Source: Ga0077527 sp964433345 (lineage in GTDB: Bacteria; Pseudomonadota; Gammaproteobacteria; Burkholderiales; SG8-41). From it: a stretch of 64,000 nt of DNA. Below the pieces are notes generated by a model. It was not told the DNA's origin. It searched no databases and was given only the letters and a program-made list of their open reading frames with translations. Both the position numbers and the translations under genes were made by a program. Of the stretch, positions 22,774-30,459 are shown one piece after another. The first letter of the stretch is position 1; each line of letters starts with the position of its first letter. Location: the NCBI GenBank assembly GCA_964433345.1, contig CAYSQJ010000001.1, forward strand, positions 186,001-250,000, in the 5' to 3' direction.

Positions 22774-23196
22774 CTAAAACGGCTTGACGACGACGAGGAT
22801 GACCGTGGCGAGCAGGATCAGCACCGGCACTTCGTTGAACCAGCGGTACCAGACATGCGAGCGGCTGTTGCGACCCTGTTCGAACTTGCGCAGCAGGCGG
22901 CCGCAGGCATGGTGGTAGCCCACCAGCAGGACCACCAGCGCGAGCTTGGCATGCATCCAGCCGCCGCTGATCATGCCGAGTTTCGCGTAGCTACCCCACA
23001 GCCAGAGCCCGAATACCAGCGCCGGGATCGCGAGCAGGGTCATGAAGCGATAGAGCTTGCGCGCCATCAGCAGCAGCCGCGCGCGCGCGGCCTCGTTGTC
23101 CTCCAGTGCCAGGTTGACGAAGATGCGCGGCAGGTAGAACAGTCCTGCGAACCAGGCGATCACGAACAGCAGGTGGAAAGTCTTGATCCAGAGCAT
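22774..23196 (-). CDS. hemJ: Protoporphyrinogen IX oxidase, HemJ family
   Basis: A 140-aa inner-membrane protein with four predicted helices, of the HemJ/CopD group that oxidises protoporphyrinogen IX in haem synthesis. Family marks are H8 in WIKTFHLLFVIAWFAGLFYL, PRIFV, and H82/K84 in GGWMHAKLAL. The ATG at 23196 was chosen because it opens the conserved first helix; the open frame extends upstream through the ABC permease gene. It lies 11 bases after that permease gene. Confidence 0.88.
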   Translation of the reverse strand: MLWIKTFHLLFVIAWFAGLFYLPRIFVNLALEDNEAARARLLLMARKLYRFMTLLAIPALVFGLWLWGSYAKLGMISGGWMHAKLALVVLLVGYHHACGRLLRKFEQGRNSRSHVWYRWFNEVPVLILLATVILVVVKPF

Positions 23197-23207
23197 GGCG
23201 GGACACC

Positions 23208-23996
23208 TCAGGTCATGAGCCGGCGCCGGGTCAGCGCCAGCGCGATGTGGAAACCGGCGACCGCGTAGGCCGCGATCACGGCGACGTGGATCAGCCAGGT
23301 GGCGGGCACTTCGCCACTGACCAGCGGCCGGGCGAGGGCAACGGCATGAGTCAGCGGCAGCAGCCAGGCCGCGGTCTGCGCGGCAGCCGGCAGCTGGTCG
23401 AGCGGGAAAAACACGCCGCAGAGCAGCATCATCGGCGTCACGCACAGCGTGAAGTAGTACATGAAAAAGTCGTAGCTCGGCGACAGCGCGGTCATGATCA
23501 GTCCCAGCGCGGCGAAGGCGAGTCCGGTCAGGAATATCAGCGGCACCACCGCCAGCGCCAGCGGCGAGGGCACCAGCCCGAGCACCGCGGCGACGATCAG
23601 CACCGCGCTGCCGGAGAGGAAGCTCTTGCTCGCCGCCCATACCAGTTCGCCGAGCACGACATCATCCAGCGTCAGCGGCGCGTTGAGCAGGGCCTCCCAG
23701 GTCTTCTGCACATGCATGCGCGAGAACGCCGAGTACATCGCCTCGAAGGAAGCGCTCATCATGGTGCTGGAACAGACGATGCCCGCGGCAAGAAAACCGA
23801 TGTACGACATGCCGCCGACATCCTCCAGCATGCGGCCCAGTCCGTAGCCGAGGCCGAACATGTAGAGCAGCGGATCGGCGAGGTTGCCGAGCATCGAAGG
23901 AATGGCCAGCTTGCGCCAGACCAGCAGGTTGCGCCGCCAGACATGGATGAAGCGCAGGCTGAAACGCGGCAGGGCCCAGTGGTTTCTGCGGGTCAT
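23208..23996 (-). CDS. ABC-2 type transporter permease, NodJ-like
   Basis: A 262-aa permease with six predicted helices in the ABC-2 layout. It resembles the NodJ group of betaproteobacteria, with FGLGYGLGRMLEDVGGMSYI near the N-terminus and MMLLCGVFFPLDQLP in the middle. In rhizobia NodIJ exports Nod factors, but outside rhizobia the substrate is unknown. The ATG at 23996 is one base past the ATPase stop; a GTG 9 bases upstream overlaps that gene and is an alternative. It forms one transporter with the next gene. Confidence 0.88.
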   Translation of the reverse strand: MTRRNHWALPRFSLRFIHVWRRNLLVWRKLAIPSMLGNLADPLLYMFGLGYGLGRMLEDVGGMSYIGFLAAGIVCSSTMMSASFEAMYSAFSRMHVQKTWEALLNAPLTLDDVVLGELVWAASKSFLSGSAVLIVAAVLGLVPSPLALAVVPLIFLTGLAFAALGLIMTALSPSYDFFMYYFTLCVTPMMLLCGVFFPLDQLPAAAQTAAWLLPLTHAVALARPLVSGEVPATWLIHVAVIAAYAVAGFHIALALTRRRLMT

Positions 23997-23997
23997 G

Positions 23998-24918
23998 TCA
24001 GTCACGCAACTCGCGCCCGGTGAGTTTCAGGAACACATCCTCGAGGCTCGCGCGGCGGTGCAGGTAGCGCAGGTCCTCGCGTTCGTCGAGGTCGACGACC
24101 AGCGCGGCCGGATCGCGGGCATAGCAGAACAGGGTTTCGCCGGTGGATTCACAGCGCTCGGCCAGCGCGCGGCCGCGCAATTCGGCCCAGTCCGGCGCGG
24201 CCTCGCCGTAGACCTCGACCACATGCGGTTCGACATGCTGCGCGATCAGCGCCTGCGGCTCGCCTTCGGCGATGATGCGGCCGTGGTCCATGATCGCGAC
24301 CCGGCCGCACAGCCGTTCGGCCTCTTCCATGAAATGGGTGGTCAGCAGCAGCGTCTTGCCCTGCTTCAGCAGATTGCGCAGGCGGTCCCAGATCACGTGG
24401 CGGGCCTGCGGGTCGAGGCCGGTGGTCGGCTCGTCGAGGAATACCAGCTCCGGATCGTTGACCAGCGCGCGTGCCAGCGTCAGCCGCCGCTTCATGCCGC
24501 CGGAGAGCGTCTGGATGCGCGCATCGGCGCGGCTCGCCAGTCCGGCGAATTCCAGCAGGTCGGGAATGCGCGCGCGCAAGGTCGCATCGGGGATGTCGAA
24601 ATAGCGGCCGAAGATCAGCAGGTTCTCGCGGATGGTGAAATCGGGATCGAGGTTGTCGAACTGGGGCACCACGCCGATGCGCTGCCGCGCCTCGCGCGCC
24701 TGTGCCGGCACCGGCTGACCGAGCACGGCGATGCTGCCGCTGTCGGGATCGGTCAGCCCGAGGCACAGCCGCAGCGTGGTGGTCTTGCCGGCGCCGTTGG
24801 GCCCGAGCAGGCCGAAGCATTCGCCGGGGCGCAGCGCGAGGTCCAGCCCGCAGACGACCTCGCGTTCGCCATAAGACTTGCGCAGCCCCGAGGCTGCCAG
24901 CGGCGCGGCGGCGTTCAT
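23998..24918 (-). CDS. ABC transporter ATP-binding protein, NodI-like
   Basis: A 306-aa ATPase with Walker A GPNGAGKTT, Q-loop in VVPQFDNLDPDFT, signature LSGGMKRRL, Walker B LVFLDEPTTGLDP and switch His in LLTTHFMEEAERL. A C-terminal extension of about 85 residues (after residue 220) is typical of the NodI/DrrA type. Its start overlaps the stop of the upstream hydrolase gene by 4 bases, and the permease gene follows directly, giving a three-gene coupled unit. Confidence 0.92.
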   Translation of the reverse strand: MNAAAPLAASGLRKSYGEREVVCGLDLALRPGECFGLLGPNGAGKTTTLRLCLGLTDPDSGSIAVLGQPVPAQAREARQRIGVVPQFDNLDPDFTIRENLLIFGRYFDIPDATLRARIPDLLEFAGLASRADARIQTLSGGMKRRLTLARALVNDPELVFLDEPTTGLDPQARHVIWDRLRNLLKQGKTLLLTTHFMEEAERLCGRVAIMDHGRIIAEGEPQALIAQHVEPHVVEVYGEAAPDWAELRGRALAERCESTGETLFCYARDPAALVVDLDEREDLRYLHRRASLEDVFLKLTGRELRD

Positions 24919-25547
24919 GCGCAGTGGCGCTGCACGATCTGCGCCAGCAGCTGCAGCCTGCCGTGGAAAAAATGCTCGCCGCCGGGCACCACGATGACCG
25001 GCAGCTGTTGCGGCCGCGCCCAGTCGAACACCGCGGCCAGGGGCACCACGTCGTCGTGTTCGCCGTGGATTACCAGCGTGTCCGCCGGCACCGTCGCCGC
25101 CGGGAAGCGGTTGACCGCGGGGCCGACCAGCACCAGGCGCTCGGGCGCGAGCCGTTGCGCGACGCGGGTTTGCACGAAGGCGCCGAAGGAGAAGCCGGCG
25201 AGCAGCAGCGGCAGTTCGCCGAAGCGCGAGCGGGCGTACTGCGCAACCGCGAGGATGTCTTCGGTTTCACCCTCGCCCCGGTCGAAAGTACCGGCGCTGG
25301 CGCCGACGCCGCGGAAATTCGGGCGCAGCACGGCATAGCCGAGGCCGAACAGGGTTTTCGCCAATGTGGTGACGACCTTGTTGTCCTTGGTGCCGCCCTG
25401 CACCGGATTCGGATGCGCTATCAGCGCGAGACCGCGGCGCGGTTCGCCCGGATCGTTGAGGTCGGTTTCGAGTGCGCCGGCGGGGCCTGCGATGGCGAGG
25501 CGTTCGAGGGATGAGGGATGCATGGGGCGCGCTTCGGTGCGGGACAT
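24915..25547 (-). CDS. Alpha/beta hydrolase
   Basis: A 210-aa serine hydrolase of the small dienelactone-hydrolase-like group. It shows the oxyanion-loop HPNPVQGGTKDNKVV, RPNFRGVGASAG, the nucleophile elbow GFSFGA, an acid-containing VIHGEHDDVVP and the catalytic His in PGGEHFFHG. The substrate is unknown; these short hydrolases may act on esters or thioesters. It begins the unit ending with the ABC transporter and HemJ and is separated from the ferredoxin gene by 41 bases. A later ATG (residue 9) is an alternative start. Confidence 0.85.
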   Translation of the reverse strand: MSRTEARPMHPSSLERLAIAGPAGALETDLNDPGEPRRGLALIAHPNPVQGGTKDNKVVTTLAKTLFGLGYAVLRPNFRGVGASAGTFDRGEGETEDILAVAQYARSRFGELPLLLAGFSFGAFVQTRVAQRLAPERLVLVGPAVNRFPAATVPADTLVIHGEHDDVVPLAAVFDWARPQQLPVIVVPGGEHFFHGRLQLLAQIVQRHCA

Positions 25548-25588
25548 GGGTGCAGCGGCGGCGTGGCCGGGGCCGCGCCGCGGGGCGT

Positions 25589-25897
25589 TCAGATTTTCAG
25601 GCGTTCGACGACGCGGCCGTGCTGCAGGTGCTCGCTGACAATTTCGTCGATGTCTTCGCGGTCGACATAGGTGTACCAGACGGCCTCAGGGTAGACCACC
25701 AGCACCGGGCCTTCGTCGCAGCGGTCGAGGCAGCCGGCCTGGTTGATGCGCACCTTGCCCTGGCCGGAGAGCTTGAGGTCCTTGACCTTCTGCTTGGCGT
25801 AGTCGCGCATGGCCTGGGCGTCGTGTTCGCAGCAGCAGCGCGCGCCGCTGTCGCGCTGGTTGCAGCAGAAAAAGACATGGTGCTTGTAGTAGCTCAT
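25589..25897 (-). CDS. [2Fe-2S] thioredoxin-like ferredoxin
   Basis: A 102-aa ferredoxin of the thioredoxin-fold type. It starts HHVFFCCNQRDSGARCCC and carries later cysteines in AGCLDRCDEGP that complete the 2Fe-2S site. The C-terminal half has the VVYPEAVWYTYVDREDI block common in this family. Its electron partners are unknown. The gene lies between the MazG-like and hydrolase genes on the same strand. Confidence 0.9.
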   Translation of the reverse strand: MSYYKHHVFFCCNQRDSGARCCCEHDAQAMRDYAKQKVKDLKLSGQGKVRINQAGCLDRCDEGPVLVVYPEAVWYTYVDREDIDEIVSEHLQHGRVVERLKI

Positions 25898-25962
25898 GGT
25901 CGGAGGGTGCCTGGCGACGGGAGAGTGTGCATTATAACCGGCGCACCCTGCGCAATCCCGCG

Positions 25963-26337
25963 TCAGCGGCGCGAGTATTTGCGCGCATTGCCCCGCGCCA
26001 GCGCCACCGGGTACTTGCGGGCATTGACCGCCATCTTGCGCTGCGCGGCCCGCGGCAGGTCGACGCCGAGCACGTCCGAAAGACGCAGCAGGTAGAGCAG
26101 CACGTCGGCCATTTCCTCCTCGATCGCGCGGCGTTCGGCCGCGCCGGGGCGGGCGCTCTGTTCAGGCGTCAGCCACTGGAAGCATTCGAGCAGCTCGGCC
26201 GCCTCGACGCTCAAGGCCATCGCCAGGTTCTTCGGCGTGTGGAACTGGCCCCAGTCGCGCGCTTCGGCGAAGCGGCGCAGCTGCCGGCGCAGGCCGGCGA
26301 GTGAAGGCGGGGAGGCGGATCTGGTTTTTTGGGGCAT
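25963..26337 (-). CDS. MazG-like nucleotide pyrophosphohydrolase
   Basis: A 124-aa all-alpha NTP pyrophosphohydrolase of the RS21-C6/dCTPase-like group. Metal-binding acidic motifs are VEAAELLECFQWL and EEEMADVLLYLLRLSD. Such enzymes remove non-canonical or excess dNTPs. The ATG at 26337 is preferred; an upstream ATG at 26370 overlaps the vanZ-like gene by 11 bases and would add 11 residues. The tail is basic (NARKYSRR). Confidence 0.85.
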   Translation of the reverse strand: MPQKTRSASPPSLAGLRRQLRRFAEARDWGQFHTPKNLAMALSVEAAELLECFQWLTPEQSARPGAAERRAIEEEMADVLLYLLRLSDVLGVDLPRAAQRKMAVNARKYPVALARGNARKYSRR

Positions 26338-26359
26338 CGCGGATTCCGTTCGGTGATGT

Positions 26360-27469
26360 TCAGTGTCCATAGGGCCGGCGGTCGCGCGCCGGCAGGCTCA
26401 GCAGCGTGCACAGCATGGCAAGGAAGGGCCACAGTTCTGACAGCGCGCTCAGCATGCTGGCGAAACTGAGGATGTGGCTGGTTTTGCCCTGCAGCAGGTA
26501 GGCCGCGACCGGGCGGTACGGGTTTTCGGGCGTGCCGTTGATCAGGATCACCGCGCCGGCCAGCGCCAGCAGCGCCAGCGCGTTGCGGCCGCGCGGCGGC
26601 AGCCGGATCAGCAGCAACAGCAGGGCCATGCCGCAGGTGAGGCCGAGCAGCACGCCCGGCGTCAGCCAGCTCCAGGGATTGGGTGCCTGCAGCAGCAGCA
26701 GCGCGGCAGCGGCCTTCAGCGCGCCTGCCAATCCGAGCAGCAGTGCCAGCGTGCGCCAGTACCCGGGTCCCGGTTCGCGCATGGCGCCGGCCAGCAACAG
26801 GCCGAGTCCCGCGGCGTTGAGTGCAACTACGCCGGCCTCGGCGGCGAAATAGGCTTGCGGCGAAAAGGGGAACAGCAGCGCGAAGCTGAAGCTCTCGCGC
26901 AGGTCGCCGTTGCCGAAGGCGATGGCCGGCGTGTGCAGCTGCGCCAGCAGCCACAGGCCGGCCAGCACCAGCACGGCGTCGCCGCGCAGACCGTCGACGA
27001 ACCACTGGCCGCGCAGTTGTGCGAGTTCGCGCCCCAGCCGCTGCTGCGGCGACAACAGCGGCGCGAGCAGCGCGCCGGCGGTGGCGCCGGCGACATTGAC
27101 CAGCAGGTCGACATTGGAGGCGATGCGCGAGGGCAGGTACTGCTGCGCCGTCTCCAGCGCGCCGCTGAGCAGTGCGCCGGCGATGGCTGCTCCGGCGACC
27201 GCGGCGGGTGCGCTCCAGCGCGCGCGCAGCGCGAGGGCGATCAGGAAGCCGAGCGGCGCATAGGCGATGAAGTTGAACAGCACGTCATCGAAGGTGATCC
27301 ACCGCGGCCAGGCTTCGAACAGGAAGATGCCGAACTCCGCGGGAATCGCGCGCCAGCCGCTGAAGGGCTGCAGGCTGGCATAGATGATGAGCAGACTGTA
27401 AGCTAGCGCTGCCGTGCCAGCGAGGCTGGGGCCGCGTCTTGCGGACGGCGATTGGGATTCCAGCAACAT
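26360..27469 (-). CDS. VanZ-like membrane protein
   Basis: A 369-aa polytopic membrane protein with about ten hydrophobic segments. The N-terminal 130 residues fit the VanZ family, with YASLQPFSGWR, DDVLFNFIAYAPLGFLIAL and SRIASNVDLLVNVAGATAGA. The C-terminal two thirds are Leu/Ala-rich helices with no recognised motif. VanZ proteins in enterococci raise teicoplanin resistance, but Gram-negative members are uncharacterised. Its start codon lies only 2 bases from the start of the divergent DHH gene. Confidence 0.8.
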   Translation of the reverse strand: MLLESQSPSARRGPSLAGTAALAYSLLIIYASLQPFSGWRAIPAEFGIFLFEAWPRWITFDDVLFNFIAYAPLGFLIALALRARWSAPAAVAGAAIAGALLSGALETAQQYLPSRIASNVDLLVNVAGATAGALLAPLLSPQQRLGRELAQLRGQWFVDGLRGDAVLVLAGLWLLAQLHTPAIAFGNGDLRESFSFALLFPFSPQAYFAAEAGVVALNAAGLGLLLAGAMREPGPGYWRTLALLLGLAGALKAAAALLLLQAPNPWSWLTPGVLLGLTCGMALLLLLIRLPPRGRNALALLALAGAVILINGTPENPYRPVAAYLLQGKTSHILSFASMLSALSELWPFLAMLCTLLSLPARDRRPYGH

Positions 27470-27471
27470 CG

Positions 27472-28428
27472 ATGAAATTCTACGACATCTTCAACGGCGA
27501 CGCTGACGGCATCTGCGCGCTGCACCAGTTGCGTCTCGAGCAGCCGCAGGACGCGGAGCTGATTACCGGCGTCAAGCGCGACATCGAGCTGGTCGAGCGC
27601 GTCGCGGCGCAGGCCGGCGACTGCCTGACCGTGCTCGACATTTCACTGCGCAGCAACGCGCGTGCGGTGGAGCGCGCGCTGCTGCGCGGCGCACGCCTGC
27701 GTTATTTCGACCATCATGCCGCCGGCGACATTCCGCAGCATCCGCAGTTCGAGGCGCATATCGATACCGCGCCCGACATCTGCACCAGCCTGCTGGTCGA
27801 CCGTCATCTCGAGGGCAGGCATCGCCTGTGGGCGGTTGTCGCGGCCTTCGGCGACAACCTGGTCGAGTCGGCGATCCGCGCGGCGCAGCCGCTGCAGCTT
27901 GATCACACCGAACTCGCGCGCCTGCACGAGCTGGGCGAGGCGATCAACTACAACGCCTACGGCGAGACCATTGAGGACCTGCATTACCATCCCGCCGACC
28001 TTTACCGGACGATGATGCCGTACGCGGATCCGCGGCATTTCATCGTCGACGAGCCGGTGTTCGAGGTGCTGAAACAGGCGGCCGCCGAGGACCTGGCGCG
28101 GGCCGAAGACCGGCGGCCGGAATTCGCGGACGATGCCGCGGCACTGTATATCCTGCCGGATGCGGCCTGGAGCCGTCGCGTCAACGGCGTGTTCGGCAAC
28201 CGGCTCGCGCAGTCGGCGCCGCAGCGCGCGCATGCGGTGCTGGTGGGGAAGGCCGATGGTGCCTATGCGGTCAGCGTGCGCGCCCCGCGCAGCCGGCCGC
28301 AGGGTGCTGATCTGCTGTGCCAGGCGTTTGCCACCGGCGGCGGGCGCAAGGCCGCCGCGGGCATCAACCACCTGCCCTCGGAGCAGCTGCCGAAGTTCAT
28401 GGACGCCCTCCGAGAAACTTACAAATAA
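27472..28428 (+). CDS. DHH-family phosphoesterase
   Basis: A 318-aa protein of the DHH superfamily. The N-terminal domain has FNGDADGICALHQL, TVLDISLRSN and the eponymous DHH in YFDHHAAGD. The C-terminal part (RVNGVFGNRLA, then GGGRKAAAGINHLP) fits the DHHA1 substrate-binding domain. Relatives act on short oligonucleotides, cyclic dinucleotides or pyrophosphate; which applies here is unclear. The ATG at 27472 begins the conserved motif. Its 3' end runs into AT-element copy C. Confidence 0.83.
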   Translation: MKFYDIFNGDADGICALHQLRLEQPQDAELITGVKRDIELVERVAAQAGDCLTVLDISLRSNARAVERALLRGARLRYFDHHAAGDIPQHPQFEAHIDTAPDICTSLLVDRHLEGRHRLWAVVAAFGDNLVESAIRAAQPLQLDHTELARLHELGEAINYNAYGETIEDLHYHPADLYRTMMPYADPRHFIVDEPVFEVLKQAAAEDLARAEDRRPEFADDAAALYILPDAAWSRRVNGVFGNRLAQSAPQRAHAVLVGKADGAYAVSVRAPRSRPQGADLLCQAFATGGGRKAAAGINHLPSEQLPKFMDALRETYK

Positions 28429-28449
28429 CTTAATAAAAACAAATAGTTA
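28425..28449 (-). repeat. AT-rich dispersed element, copy C
   Basis: Minus strand TAACTATTTGTTTTTATTA, diverging afterwards to AGTTATTTG. It lies between two convergent genes and carries both stop codons: TAA of the DHH gene at 28426-28428 and TAA of the membrane protein gene at 28447-28449. Confidence 0.8.
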
Positions 28450-28971
28450 CGTATAATCCCGGATCTTGTCGCGGAACAGCTCGAGTTCGATCAGCGCAAA
28501 CGCGGCGATCCACAGCAGCGCGTCGTAGCCATCAAGCCATTCGCCGCGCAGCAGCCAGATGAATGCGACCGCGGCGAGCGCGGCATAGAGCAGCAATGAG
28601 CCCAGCGTGTATGCCCCGCGATGCTGCGCCACGATCGCCGGCGCCCGCACTTCCAGTTCCAGCATCAGCACGACGCCTATCCACAACAGCGCGTTCGTCG
28701 CGTCCAGCCATTCGTGTTCCTGCAGATAGGCCGCCGCGGCGATGACGACTGCGATCGCGGCAGGCACGCGCAGCAGGCCCAGCACCTGCGCGATGCGCGG
28801 CCGGCGCACCCACGCCGGTCCGCCCGCTTCGAGTGCGAACAGCACCAGCAGCAGGTACCAGGCCAGTGCATCGAGTCCCTCGGAGAAGCGTCCGTCCGCT
28901 GCATACACTGCGGCATTGACGGCGAGCAGCGCGAACAGCGCCGGGCGGAGCGGGCGCTGCCAGTCGGGCAT
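28447..28971 (-). CDS. Hypothetical membrane protein
   Basis: A 174-aa protein with about five hydrophobic helices and two similar stretches, EWLDATNALLWIGVVLMLELE and EWLDGYDALLWIAAFALIELE, about 60 residues apart. This suggests an internal duplication. I do not recognise the family. It starts 11 bases after the symporter gene and is likely co-transcribed with it, perhaps as an accessory subunit. The stop codon is supplied by the AT element. Confidence 0.7.
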   Translation of the reverse strand: MPDWQRPLRPALFALLAVNAAVYAADGRFSEGLDALAWYLLLVLFALEAGGPAWVRRPRIAQVLGLLRVPAAIAVVIAAAAYLQEHEWLDATNALLWIGVVLMLELEVRAPAIVAQHRGAYTLGSLLLYAALAAVAFIWLLRGEWLDGYDALLWIAAFALIELELFRDKIRDYT

Positions 28972-28982
28972 CCGGCCTGCGG

Positions 28983-30413
28983 TCAGTGTGCGTGGCGGCG
29001 GGCGTGGGCGCCGCCCCACTGCGGCAGCAGCGAGCCGATGACCATCGCCGCCGCGCTGGCGAGCACACCGGCGAGCTGCGGCGGCACCAGCGCTTCGGGC
29101 ATCAGGATTTCCAGCGAAATCCAGACGATGAAGCCGGTGAGGATCGCGGCGAGCGCGCCCTGGGTCGTGGCGCGGCGCCAGTAGAGCCCGCAGACCAGCG
29201 GCACGAAAGCCGACACCAGTGTGACCTTGTAGGCGCCGACCACCATCTGGTAGATCGTCGCCTCGGTGTTCAGCGAGAACAAGGTCACGATCACCGCGAA
29301 GCAGGCGACCACCACGCGCATGGTCCACAGGAACTCGCGGTCGGTGAAGTCCTTCTGCAGGATGTGCTTGAGGATGTTCTCGGTGAAGGTCACCGAGGGT
29401 GCGAGCAGCGTGCCGCTGGCGGTGCTCATCACCGCAGACAGCAGTGCGCCGAAGAAAATGATCTGCGCGACCAGCGGCGTCTCCTGCAGGATCAGCGTGG
29501 GCAGGATCAGCTGGTGGTCCTGGGCCATCAGCGCGTCCACCATCTTCGGGTCGATCAGGTAGGCCGAATAGGCGAGGAAAATCGGAATGAAGGCGAACAG
29601 GAAATACAGCGAGCCGCCGAGCACAGAGCCGTAGACGGCGATTTTCTCGGTGCGCGAGGAATTGATGCGCTGGAACACGTCCTGCTGCGGAATCGAACCG
29701 AACATCATGGTGATCGCGGCGGCGATGAAGGCGAGCACCTCGCGGGTATCGGGCTTGGGCCAGAACTCGAGCTTGCCGGCGGCCTCGGCGTGGGCGACCA
29801 CGCTGGCGACGCCGCCCGCCTTGTCGGCGACTATCCAGGCGATGTAGAACAGGCCGATGACGATGACCACCATCTGCACGAAGTTGGTCCAGGCCACCGA
29901 GTACATGCCGCCCCACAGCGTGTAGATCACCACCACCGAGGCACCGATGATGATGCCGGCCTGCATCGACACTGCACCGGCGGTGACCACGTTGAACACC
30001 AGGCCGATGACCACGATCTGTGCCGACAGCCAGCCGAGGTAGGAAATGACGATCGCCATGCTGACCAGCACCTCGGCCACCGCGTTGTAGCGCACGCGGT
30101 AATAGTCGCCGATGGTGAGCAGGTTCATCCGGTAGAGCTTCGCCGCGAAGAACAGGCCGACGAAAATCAGGCACAGGCTGGAGCCGAAGGGATCGGAGAC
30201 GATGCCGCCGAGCCCATCCTTGATGAAGGTCGAGGAGATGCCAAGCACGGTTTCGGAGCCGAACCAGGTCGCGAATACCGTCGCGGTGACGACGTAGAAG
30301 GGCAGCGAGCGGCCGGCCTCGATGAAGTCCTTGGCCGTGTGCACGCGGGTGGCGGCGATGAGGCCGACGGCTATGGACGCCAGCAGGTAAATGACGACGA
30401 ATGTCAGCAGCAT
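28983..30413 (-). CDS. Sodium:solute symporter (SSS family)
   Basis: A 476-aa transporter with about 13 membrane helices. Family marks are the GRSLPFYVVTATVFATWFGSETVLG region, YTLWGGMYSVAWTNFVQM and FGSIPQQDVFQRINSSRT. SSS proteins couple sodium entry to uptake of sugars, amino acids, proline, pantothenate or organic acids; the substrate cannot be named here. The helix count and length are normal. It lies downstream of ubiB and directly upstream of a small membrane protein gene. Confidence 0.92.
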   Translation of the reverse strand: MLLTFVVIYLLASIAVGLIAATRVHTAKDFIEAGRSLPFYVVTATVFATWFGSETVLGISSTFIKDGLGGIVSDPFGSSLCLIFVGLFFAAKLYRMNLLTIGDYYRVRYNAVAEVLVSMAIVISYLGWLSAQIVVIGLVFNVVTAGAVSMQAGIIIGASVVVIYTLWGGMYSVAWTNFVQMVVIVIGLFYIAWIVADKAGGVASVVAHAEAAGKLEFWPKPDTREVLAFIAAAITMMFGSIPQQDVFQRINSSRTEKIAVYGSVLGGSLYFLFAFIPIFLAYSAYLIDPKMVDALMAQDHQLILPTLILQETPLVAQIIFFGALLSAVMSTASGTLLAPSVTFTENILKHILQKDFTDREFLWTMRVVVACFAVIVTLFSLNTEATIYQMVVGAYKVTLVSAFVPLVCGLYWRRATTQGALAAILTGFIVWISLEILMPEALVPPQLAGVLASAAAMVIGSLLPQWGGAHARRHAH

Positions 30414-30459
30414 CGCGGGACTCCCTTTTGGGGGCGGATTATAGCGGCCGGCCGTGCCT

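Noticed and set aside
23884..25338. A 484-codon plus-strand frame over the ABC transporter and hydrolase genes
   Set aside because: It overlaps well-supported minus-strand genes with all expected motifs and has none of its own.
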